DNA of 64,000 nt, taken from Stagonosporopsis chrysanthemi. Taxonomy: Eukaryota; Ascomycota; Dothideomycetes; Pleosporales; Didymellaceae. This document shows, in pieces, positions 44,653 to 54,645 of this stretch. How positions within the stretch are numbered: the stretch's first letter is position 1; every line of letters begins with the position of its first letter. The notes under the pieces were generated by a model that saw only the letters and a program-made list of their open reading frames with translations, was not told the origin of the DNA and ran no database searches. The position numbers and the translations under genes are program-made. The stretch covers positions 62,001-126,000 of the forward strand of contig JAFISE010000096.1 of NCBI GenBank assembly GCA_022560025.1, in the 5' to 3' direction.

Positions 44653-45761
44653 GCGTCACGTGCAAGCACGGCCGATGGAGGGCTGCTGTCCCAACCAACA
44701 TCGAACGCTTTGCATTTCAACGGCTGGCGCGTTTGTGTCGACACGACACCCGTGCTCCACCAACACTGACCGATGAGAGGCATCGTCTCCGTGTGTACAT
44801 GAAGTAAGGCTGAGGTGCTAATAAGAGAGAAGGTGTCGTAGGCCAAGCGCTGTCGCGAACCTGATCTCTCTCTCTCTAAATACCTGAAGCAGGCACTGCC
44901 AGATTGGCTACATCCAGACACTCGAGCTCTATGTAGTACCTGAGAGGCGCATACACGAGTGATATGGCAGGAAACGATTTCTTCCCAAAAGATCTTAAGC
45001 TTGTGATAGCTAGATCAGCTTGTAGCCTCGGAGCGTGCAGTCACTCGACATCATTCGTTCTTTCCGACCTTCTATTGGCAAGAGTGGAATCTTCTAGGTG
45101 AGGTGATTCGCAAAGCCTCCAGCTACATAGATACGTGCTGATGCATCAAAAAGGCATGTTTTCACTTCGACATATGAGGGTTGTCTCTTGAGAACTTGAT
45201 ACGAACAGTATCCTATAAGACACCACGATGGTCACCAAATCTCAAAGATGGTTGCGTCAACCGGGCTGCCATGCGTGTATTTCGCATGTTGTTCTTGCAA
45301 AGTTTGTTAGCAAACTCTTGTAGGAAACGCACAATCGACCAATTCTTTAACGCGAAGTTGAGTTGTGATGACAATGCTCCTTGTCTCATCTCTTCTTTGC
45401 TTCAAATATCTGTAGTTCTCAGATTGCTGAGACTTTTTCCAACGTGTTCTTTGTTCAGTGTAAAATATCTCAATCTTGTTTAATCTGTTTCTCAATAAAT
45501 CCCACCCTAGGTTCTAAACCTACACCTACGCTATAATAGTTTTTGTGATGTACGGACCCCCTGAAGTCTAGTAAGCTAGTCTATAGCTTACTTCCGACAG
45601 GTTGTAAGCAGTGTTCAGCTAATCGGAAGCCATCCTTGACGAAGTCTAGATCAAGGCTGGTCCTTACATTTCAAACAAGTACCGATACCACAAATACGTT
45701 GCTTCTGCATCTAGTACAATACTCCTAAAAACATATAAGTCATCTTTCTACTTCGATCCTC
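44653..45761. other. Intergenic, 1.1 kb, AT-rich in part
   Basis: No supported gene. A short inverted repeat around 45573-45593 (AGTAAGCTAG / CTATAGCTTACT) may be a remnant of another element, but I see no ends or target duplication. Confidence 0.4.
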
Positions 45762-46441
45762 TCACACGAGCTTCTTAGCAAGGTTTGCCGCAAAGGTTGC
45801 GCAGTTGTAGGTTTTGTGGTTGTACATCTTGCCTGCGATTTCACTCTCGGCTATACACACAAGAGTCAGCATTTATACACAATCTGGCCGTTTCAAAGCT
45901 TGAGAAATGACGATCACTCACCGAAAGTTCCGATGGTCTTGAGCGTTTTTCTTCCGTCCTTGACCTGGCCCTTGTACTCGAACACTTCATGCCCGCCCTT
46001 AACTTCGATATACGCTCCGTCGTAACTACTCACTGCGGCTCCATCGCCATTTGGTTTCTTGAGCCAAGTCTTGTCATTGAACTGCAGTCCGTACTCATAG
46101 TACCCTTTGCTGGGGTTACCAATCACAACATCCTTGTGCCGACCACCAGTGTCTTTCATGAGCTGGTTAAGTCCCTCATGAGAAGCGCCGCTGCGGTCGT
46201 CGTATGTCGACGGGCGCTCATCTGTGCGGATCCAGACGTGCAACTTAGTAGCATCTTTCCCTGTGGGGACGCTGGGAAGGGCCCGTTTAGGCAGTTGTAA
46301 GGCCTCTAGGGCAATGTTCGTGTGAACAGGAAAGTCGCGTGGGTGGGATCGGACGCGAATGGCATCACCAGCGCCTGAAATCTCAGCCGAGACGAAGCCC
46401 AGAAGACTTGTAAGGAGAAAGAAAGGGGCCGAAAGCTTCAT
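45762..46441 (-). CDS. Small secreted protein, 202 aa
   Basis: Model: complement of 45762-45850 and 45922-46441; 71-nt intron (GTGAGT donor, TATAG acceptor). A clear signal peptide (MKLSAPFFLLTSLLGFVSAE) starts at ATG 46441. The mature protein has no recognised domain; it contains KLHVWIRTDERPSTYDDRSG, KGYYEYGLQFNDKTW, GAYIEVKGGHEVFEYKG and, after the intron, YNHKTYNCATFAANLAKKLV. Only one Cys, so not a classic Cys-rich effector. The dibasic PKRALP early in the mature part could be a Kex2 cleavage site. Candidate secreted or effector-like protein near a transposon; function unknown. Confidence 0.7.
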
Positions 46442-46917
46442 TGTGGTGAGGAAGACTTGAGAATGTGTTGTGGTGTTGTGGTGTTGATTGTAACTGATGA
46501 TAATGCAAGCAGATACTCGTACTCTTATGACCACTGCATCACACGGAACACGGACCTTGTACCTCTGCTCTGTACAGGGAGATGAAAAGTGCGAGTGTTT
46601 GATGCGATCCAAAAGTCTGTCCGCTGGACATAATGTCCGCAGTCAAGCCACCACAGCGCACAGTGAACGACGTTCGCCTTCATCGGTAGAATGACGGAGG
46701 TTGTGTGACAAGTTCGGATAAGCTCCAGAGACCAGAATTTCTGAAATGGAACTGCGGAGTCCGAAACCCATGAGAGACTAACCCAACGGTCCGTTAATAA
46801 GACATTCGGAGCCCGAAGGCATCACGTGATACATGTCAACATTTAGGCTGCTCTCAGAACGGTCAACCGACCACCAACTTTCGCAAAAGTTTTTGCGAAA
46901 AGACTGAGCTTCTTATC
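46442..46917. other. Divergent promoter region
   Basis: Between the secreted protein and the 367-aa hypothetical gene. The 46840-46900 part has a short palindromic stretch (CTTTCGCAAAAGTTTTTGCGAAAAG at 46879 on, perfect arms TTTCGCAAAA/TTTTGCGAAA), a possible binding site or chance hairpin. Confidence 0.45.
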
Positions 46918-48175
46918 ATGGAAGATGAGCCAGAACCCACCATTAGCTCCGAAAGCTTTGACAAGTATGGACTCAACGAACGCTGCCGAACGTCCAGAGA
47001 AAGAGTGCAAGACTTCGTAGATCGCGGTCTTACGAGCCAAGGTGAAGCACAATATCGAACACCTACGTAGTTTGATCTAATACAGTCAAGATTCACTTTA
47101 CCACAGATATACAGAAAAGCAGTCCGCAAGACTGACCAGCGCACGAAGATCCGACCAACCTACCGTGATTGAAGACATCAAAGCCTCATTCCAACGCTTA
47201 CGCAATCCAGCAACAGGCTGTATGATACAACGCTCATAACATGCGTTTCTCCCATGTAACGCTGACACAAAACGCAGATCTATCCACAGACCTCTTCAAA
47301 CACCAGAGCACACAACGCCTGTCCCTTTCCAGTCTTCTCACAGAAGAAACCTCGACTACCCTTCTCTCTATCCTGACCTTTCACGCATACTACCCTTTTC
47401 CACCACCACATACCTGGCCACATTACTCACCAGGCCAGTCCCTGATCGATGAAGACGCCTTCGTCCGCGCAGTCTGTCTCCTCACGCTCTCTCCCTTCCC
47501 ATTCCAAGGCCCCGATGCACCAGCCACGCACGAGTATTACTCTGGAACATGGGGACCACACAGAGGACGATACATCGCGCGCCGTGGTAAAGACGCGGGT
47601 GACTTTTGCAGACGCGTGTTTCGAAGCATTGCTATTCCCGACGGCACGAGCACTGAACAAGCCACAACGGTGAGCGTGCCGAGGTTTGTGTACTACGAAT
47701 CCGCCCCCGAAGGAGAAGCTGATGGAGATGGTATTGGGGTGGAGATGATTGTAGTGGAAGAAGAGAGAGAAGTGGAGATCGATGTTGTGGACGTGCTTTC
47801 CGAGTGTCCGCCTGAGGAGGATCGGTCGACGGCGAATCCATTTCGTGAGAGCTATCGTGTGGTTTTACCGGGTCTGCCACGGTATGACGAAGACCTTACG
47901 AGGCTTTTCATCCCTACGTCAAGGTTGATGGAGTTGATGGAAGTGCTCCAGGAAGTACAGGCAGAAACCACTACCGAATGGGCTACTAGAATCAAGGGAT
48001 CTGGTATTGGCGAAAAAGTCGGCTGGGAGGAGTTTCACTCTGCAATGGTAGAACACTCGGTAAGTGCTTGGCTCAAGAGTACGAGATATTAGTGGCTGGC
48101 TGACATGGATGGCAGAAACTTATCGCAGATGGTCTCTCCAAGATTTTTGGGGCCTTTACCATGGCAGAAGTATGA
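46918..48175 (+). CDS. Hypothetical protein, 367 aa
   Basis: Exons 46918-47066, 47107-47219, 47278-48059 and 48116-48175; introns 40, 58 and 56 nt. All phases agree (TP-T-YTEK, TG-Y-LSTD, EHS-KLIADG). The N-terminal 90 residues are polar (MEDEPEPTISSESFDKYGLN); the middle has SLIDEDAFVRAVCLLT and YYSGTWGPHRGRYIARRGKD; an acidic segment follows (EMIVVEEEREVEIDVVDVLS); the end is WEEFHSAMVEHSKLIADGLS. I recognise no domain. An intronless reading starting at 47241 would lose the N-terminus and is less convincing because its start sits inside the second intron. Confidence 0.6.
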
Positions 48176-48590
48176 AATCATAAGAAACATTGAGAACAAC
48201 GTGGCAATTCTCATACACACTTCTTGTAATGCTCCTTCTGGTGGTGGCGAAAAGGCGACGAGAAAGAGATTCATCCGGATCTGCAAAGTTCTCAAGAACC
48301 CAAACAGTGACTGTACGCGACCCCACAGCTCTGTCGGCGTATACACTTCGCCTTAATTGCGTTGTGACTACTGATCATAGTCAGACTTGAGAATACCGCT
48401 GTGTCATAGAGGAAGGTGGTATGATTAAGTAGATCTATGACGCAAATCCTCTATGGAGCATCCATCTTACAGCTATTCTATATATGCCACCGTACTGACA
48501 CTGCACTACTAACGAAAAGATTCGTAACTGTCACGCTGCTCTAGAAGTGCCAAAAGGGGGTGTTGCTCGAGGATGCGCTCATCCTCTCCC
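48176..48590. other. Convergent intergenic region
   Basis: 3' flanks of the 367-aa gene and the P450. No gene. Confidence 0.5.
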
Positions 48591-50539
48591 CTATTCCCAC
48601 TTCTTGAGAAGACTCTTCACAGCCTCCAAGTTCTTCTCGATGACGCGAGCATGCTCCCGACTCCTCGGAATAAACTGGACCTTGAAAGGCTTCGGTCCTG
48701 TGATCAGCTTCTCTTCGTACGCATCCGTATCAATCTCTATCTTATCACCCGTGATCTCATCCGCCGCGTGCTCAATGCGGAAGGCCCATAATAGGCCCGC
48801 CAGCATACGCCATTGCGTTCGCTCAGCGAGATGGATACCGGCACAGATACGGCGACCGGCACCGTACGTGTAGTGATCGCGTTTCTCAAAGTCTGGGCTT
48901 GAGGCGTACTCCGTCGCCAGTCCTGGGTGGTTGAGATAGCGATCCGGGTTGTAGGCATCGGGCTCGTCGTACTGAGAGTGGCTCAGAGCCCATTGAGGGA
49001 TCATTACAGTAGCGTCCTTGGGCTATCATCTGGTCAGTAGGCAGTCTTCTAACTAGTTGCAGTGATGACTTACTATTAACATGCCCTCGTACCAATTGTC
49101 TTCGGTACAGCGATGAGGAATTCCCGTGGGGACTCTGCGATGGATGTGTGAGAATTGAAGAGCATACGTGTCAGAACCACTAGTATGCAACTTACACGGG
49201 GCGTATTCGAAGGCCTTCTTTCATGATACAATTGATATATGGCAGGTCTTTGAAGTCGGCAAACGTGGGCACTCTGCTCACACCACAAAGAGCATCGAGC
49301 TCCCTCTGGGCCTTATCTTGGACCCACGGGTGCGTGGCAAGAAACATGATGCTCGTTCTCATAGTGAGAGCACTGGTCTCTGCGGCGGCTTGCATTAGGG
49401 CTCCGACAAAGTTAGCGAGCTTCGTTCCATGGAAAGCGTTGTCGAGCTTAATGCTTTGATCGTCGAGTAAGTCGTCCATAAGTGAAACTCGTTTGTCGCC
49501 CTCGTTGCGTCTCGTTTCGACGTGCGTTCGAGCCTCTGTCCATATCCTTGTCGGTATGCTGAAACCTTCCTCTGCACGTTTGGTCGAGCTGAGCCACTGC
49601 TTGGGTATCCACTTGAAAACTGGGAACTGCTCAGTTGGGAGATATGTGCCTGGACTTAAAGCTGCGTTAACCTATGGTACATTAAAAGGCTGTTCTAGAT
49701 CATGGAACCATCTGATCATACCGCTTCCATAGCCTCGTAGGCGCCCTAACATGGTTATTGCTTGCCTAGGTTTGTTTCAAGGTCCGACTCACTGTTGCCC
49801 AAAAGTCATCATTCGACGTCGCTCGCTGCCCAAATAGTGCAATGGATGAGAACGAAGCAGTAGCTCTATCTACATGCTTGCTGAAGTTCTTTGGGTAGAC
49901 GAGTAAGTCATGCATGAGAGTTGTAACCCTGGCTTCCAAATTAGCACTGCGAAGCTACATCCTTATGGAGAGAGCGCGGCCTCGTCGCGCACTTTCGTAT
50001 GCAATCCTAAAGCTGTGGATGTACCTACTCTGCTTCCGAGATCTTAGCCAATTCGCCGTCAAGCTTGACAGGTGCGAAGAATCGCGCAGTGATTTTGCGC
50101 TGCGCCCTCCATACCGCATCCGCATCCATGTTGGCGATGTTCTCGCCTTTCAGAGCGATGTGGTATTGCTCGTCTTGTGGCCTTGAGGAATAAATTGCGC
50201 TCCGTTTGTCTATCAGATCGTGCACTGCACGCCTACTGTTGAGCACTATCATCGTGCCTTTTCCAATCTTAAGGGAAAACACTGCTCCATATTGTTCGCT
50301 CCAATCTTTGAACCTGGGGTTGGTGAGTGCGAGAAAGGTTATGGAATATAATATGCAGACCTTTTGTAGAGATCTTTGTCAACAGCGAGATGAGCATTGC
50401 CGACTATAGGGTAGGTTCGTGGACCTGGAGGAACGTGCTTCTCGCGCGATCCAAAGCGCACGAGTGTAAAGATTATGTAGGCGCCGCCTAAGATTGAAAG
50501 GGCCCAAAAGTAGGAAACAGGTCCAAATACCATCGCCAT
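48591..50539 (-). CDS. Cytochrome P450 monooxygenase, 530 aa
   Basis: Seven exons: complement of 48591-49022, 49074-49134, 49196-49671, 49722-49745, 49793-49928, 50029-50313 and 50361-50539; one exon is 24 nt. All phases agree. N-terminal anchor YFWALSILGGAYIIFTLV, then hinge VPPGPRTYPIVGN. I-helix motif reads QAAAETSALTM (usual AGxxT is A-A-E-T-S). ExxR is in MKEGLRIRP, the PERF-like region is DAYNPDRYL, and the haem loop is YGAGRRICAG with the Cys ligand present (usual Phe is Tyr). Length and motif set indicate a functional ER-bound enzyme. Substrate unknown. Sits downstream of a decayed G-alpha-like gene on the same strand. Confidence 0.9.
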
Positions 50540-51009
50540 CGTGCTTCTCTTTAGGTGAATCTGGAGTTTCAGAGATTGAAGGGTTGTCCTCGCTACAATC
50601 GGACGAGGCGGCTTTGAATACTTATGGTGCGAGTATTCTGTAAGACACGATTACGTGAGACCTTAATCCCTGCAAGCTGCGACCATCATCGCAAAGCCCA
50701 TTGGTTAGTCTGGCCTACTAACTGGCACTATAGAGCTTATTGGGATAGCACGGGACTTCCTAGCCGCTGTGGATTGACCCAGCGACTGATAAATGATATC
50801 GTTCCCAGAGACCGAATGTCCGATACAGATCCTACAATACCGTAGAGCGCGGTCCAAGGTATTTGCCAGATGCCTAATGGACTTGCATATATGCGAGTTG
50901 AAGTATCGGCGGGAACGGTGAAGTCTTCGTGAAGATGTGTCTTGGAAGTCGTATCAACCACTGTCGAGTAGGGTGATCTCGGGGAGATGCTGTGAAGCGA
51001 GATCAATCG

Positions 51010-52228
51010 TTATGACAGAACGTTATACTCATATCGACCAAAGCTCTCAATGGCCGTTGTCATTGATCGCAGCCGCTACCAGCTCTATGTTCGAAGCGAC
51101 ATGAGGGTCGACTAAGTACGGGTACAATCTTCGGTGTCTACGGTTGACCTTGCTAAAGCGCCGAAGCAAGAATTCGCTGGCCTGACCAAAATCGGTGCCA
51201 TCAGAATACTCCGGAAAAAAGCCTTCAAGAGGGCTGTGGGAGAGCTTCTCTCGGAACGCACTGACATTGTTCAGAAAGAGGATGAATTTCGCGTTCGTAA
51301 ACCATTTACTGTCTACCGCGTTGTCGAATAGAGCAATGTGCTGCACCATCGCATTAGTACCCGAGGCTTCCCGGTCATAGCATGGGAGGTCGACCACGTA
51401 TAGGATCGCAGTGATGTTGTCGAATTGATGAATCCACTTTCTTCTCTCGCATCTTTGCGTACCGACATCGATGAGGTTTATGGGTAACCCATTCACGAAA
51501 AAGCGATGCTCGCAAGCACCCTGAATGCCCTTATGGAATTGCAATATGTCGGCTCCTGTTGGCATATAATCAGGGGCGACTATTCCACTATATGCTGAAA
51601 GAAGCTGGCAAGGTCAGCATTTGTAACAAGTGAAGAACTTCTAGACTGACTACGCAGATGAGGTTTTCGAGTCAGAATCGCTGCTGGATTAAAAAGCATC
51701 GGTAAGAGAGGAGTCTTCTCATATGATATCGATTGCCCGGCCAGATTTTCTACTTAGTGATGTATCCCAATTGGGTACCCCAATGTAATCGCATAGATAG
51801 CTGTAATGATCATCAAGGAATTTGCTCATCTGAGCTTCCGACACCTTTTTTGTGTCCACTAGGGCCTTGATACAGGTATAACGAATTAGTGGATGTTGTA
51901 TCGGTAATTGATTAGCTCATCTTCCGTGAGGCCGGTTTCATCGTTGTTCTTGAGCTGTTTGACGATTTCCCTCACGCTCAAGGCATCAAGCGGTAAGACG
52001 TTGATTCTTCTATCGCGAGCTTTTGCATCTCCAGCAAGGGCTCGATCGAAGGCTTCTGATCGCTTTTGAACCTGAGGATCTATGGTAAACAGATTGTAAG
52101 GCTGCATTGTTGCCGAAGTATCGCTGTCATGTTGTCCGAGGCCGCTGGATTGTGTCATCATGGTGGCCATGGACTTGTGATTGATTCTCACCCCGGAAAG
52201 CCAGTTCAACTTCAGGGGAGAGATTCAT
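51010..52228 (-). pseudogene. Decayed G-protein alpha-subunit-like gene lacking a P-loop
   Basis: Recognised by LIDVGTQRCERRKWIHQFDN (switch II; the usual GGQ is GTQ), PDYMPTGADILQFH (switch I region) and QKRSEAFDRALAG (N-terminal helix). Where GAGESGKS should stand, the frame reads LPLDALSVREIVKQL, so the phosphate-binding loop is gone; the NKxD site reads LFLNNVSAF. A frameshift at about 51902 separates YRYNI from a second segment (RYTCIKALVDTKKVSEAQMS), and another near 51050 truncates the C-terminus (AAINDNGH-stop) although the alternate frame continues to 51010. Start is uncertain (ATG 52228 or 52170). Either a pseudogene or a non-nucleotide-binding G-alpha relative with sequence errors. 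Confidence 0.6.
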
Positions 52229-52522
52229 GATGGCGGTGATGCTCCACGACTGTAGGATGTTAGGTTGCAAAGCCCCACTTTTAGCCAGCTCCTGCCCTGA
52301 CCTCTCAGCCTTGCACACACCATGGCCATTCAATCTTCAGACTGGCTCTAGGTCTATAGAGAATAGACATATGATAGCGGAAGATCGATCATTACCAGAA
52401 TAACATGCTAAAACGCGCACTGATCTATACCTCCAAATGCGGGCGGCACGATGCCGTCAACGACAGCAAAGACACACAAATTTCAACTACCAGGAATTAT
52501 GTTCGCAGAGAACACGACAAAA

Positions 52523-53756
52523 TCAAAACCCGAGCCTCTCCTCATACTCCCTCCACGCCGTCCCCACAGGCTGAATCAGGGTATAGCTCTCCGTCGTGCT
52601 CCCAAGCCTCTGCACGCCATTGACCATATACAACGGCGTGACCTCGCCATCCGCACTGAAAAACAACTTTGGCCTCTCCCTCCGGTTGAACGTCTCCACG
52701 CTACCATCTGTAAAGCTCACCGTCGAATTGAACGCCTCCTGCAGCTTGAACGTCCACGGCCCCGTCAGCTCGCGGGAAAACATATGCGCCCCCACACGCG
52801 GGTATTTCTTGTTGGACTCGGTGATGTCGATCATCCAGTGAGCGAGCGCGTGCCAATATCCTCGTTTGTCGCGCCAGAGAAAAGGGTCTTCAGCCCAGGT
52901 GGGTGAGTAGTCCGAGGTGTTCCACGGGGCGGTGAAGATCTGCTTGTACGGGCCGTTGTGAGACGGAGCAGTGAAGATCTTGAGGTCTTCGGCGGCGAGA
53001 ATCGTCTCGCTTGTCGGGTTGTCGGGAGACCAGAGAGGTACAGGGGCGGGGTTTGTGCCGTTGATTAGGATCTTGAAGGGGCTCCAAGGGCCGCGGACCG
53101 TTGGTGCAGAGGAGACGGAGATGTTGTTTGGCCATTGTGCTCTGTAAGGCTCCAACGTCAGAATCTGATATGGACGGTCAAGTGTGATGTGAGGCAAGCT
53201 TGACATACTTGTTAATTCCGCCACACTGCTTAGGATCAGGTACATCCACGCCAATGCTCCAGAGCAGATACTTGTCGTCCGCTGGACTCCAGTAGACGTA
53301 AGCATTATGTCTGAAGCTACCAGTGATGTTCTGCTTCCACACATAAGGTCCCTGCGGCCCACTTGTGCTCTCCGCTCTCGCAATGAAACTCGTCGGCCGC
53401 CATCCACTGAGCCCACAGCCATGCGCAAACTGGTCGTAGATGAGATGGAAGAGCTTGGGATCTTCCTGATCCTGGACAATTTGGCCACCCCAGGAAGAGT
53501 TTCCACGATTGTTGTAGTGATCAGGTGCGCGGTAGTCGGTGTTGTTGAAGCCAGTGTGCCTGATAGCGGGCGCAAGGTCAAGACGCCCGCAGTCAGAGCC
53601 GAACCAGCCGGGATCGCATTTGCAGGCTAGAGTCGTATTCGTGGCAGCGTCTGAGAGGCAAACACCGTTCAGGCTGCAGTCTTCATCAGTGGTGCATGCC
53701 TGTGCTTCGATTGCTGCTAATACCCATACTACGAGGGAAAGTGGCTGCAGACGCAT
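52523..53756 (-). CDS. Secreted EGF-like plus five-bladed-propeller (GH43-like) protein, 388 aa
   Basis: Complement of 52523-53141 and 53209-53756 with a 67-nt intron (GTATGT donor). Signal peptide MRLQPLSLVVWVLAAIEA precedes one EGF-like module (CTTDEDCSLNGVC...CKCDPGWFGSDC, six Cys). The rest resembles a glycosidase-type propeller: SWGGQIVQDQEDPKLFHLIY, RPTSFIARAES, NAYVYWSPADDKYLLWSIG, TWAEDPFLWRDKRGYWHALA and PKLFFSADGEVTPLYMVNG. Several N-glycosylation sites. The AEDPFLW segment carries an acidic residue of the kind used by clan GH-F enzymes, but catalytic status and substrate are uncertain. Confidence 0.75.
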
Positions 53757-54645
53757 GGTGACAATCGCCAGAGTACGCTTTGGCAATCTGTCAGCCTAGC
53801 AACCATTCTTCCAAGCTGTAATATAGAAAGCTGCGCCGATCCCGCCAAGGTGCACAGATGGAGGTAGATACCCCGAAGGTGTCTTGCCGGAGCAACTCTG
53901 ATTATCTCTTTCCTGAACAGGACAGGATATATGCACCCCGCATGACCCGAGCGCATGAACTATATTACGCACCAAGTATGTCTGTGCAAAGTACGATCCC
54001 CTGAACGGATCATTCTCTTGATTGTCGTGGTCCGGGTCCTAGAGGGCAGCCTAACCTTGTTTGTGGATATTCAACCAGCTGATCAACATTCAAGTCACTC
54101 TGACAGTATTTGCAAGTCCATGTAGTAATACGCAGGTCGATCAAAACCGCGAGCAAAATCCATTTTCCTGTCCTATGATGCATCGCTCGATGTTATGAAG
54201 AGACTAAGTACAAAAAGGGTGGTGTCGCTAAATTACGCTCACATGGGGAGAAGATCAGAAAGAAGTGTTTGGACCGAGAAATCCCTCTCGAGAAGATACG
54301 AGGATGCAGAGTGTCCAACAATTACAAACACCGTCGCTGAAGTGCGTACGCAACCAAAGCGTATACATGTAGCCAGCCTTTTACGAGGCCGGCATGACTA
54401 GCAATGCAAAGCAAGAAAGCAGAGCATAAGGAAATCGTTAGGCTGCGAAGCCGTAAAATGAGGACGATCATACAGCCAGGTTCGCGGGTGGGACGGAACG
54501 CTGCCCGGATATTGTAAGTCTATGGGTCGTGAACTCGTTTGTATGAGGGTATCTGATTTCTTTCGGCCGTGATAGCTGGAACCGCGAATGGCTGCGGCCC
54601 CTCAGGAGTTCGGGTACTGATGTTGTACATGTGGATGGGCGTCTT
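53757..54645. other. Intergenic
   Basis: Promoter of the EGF/propeller gene and 3' flank of VAC7. A possible extra 3' exon of VAC7 (about 54532-54612) was considered but would need a 33-nt intron. Otherwise nothing seen. Confidence 0.45.

Noticed and set aside
48591..53756. Secondary-metabolite cluster around the P450
   Set aside because: No polyketide synthase, NRPS, terpene synthase, transporter or pathway regulator nearby.
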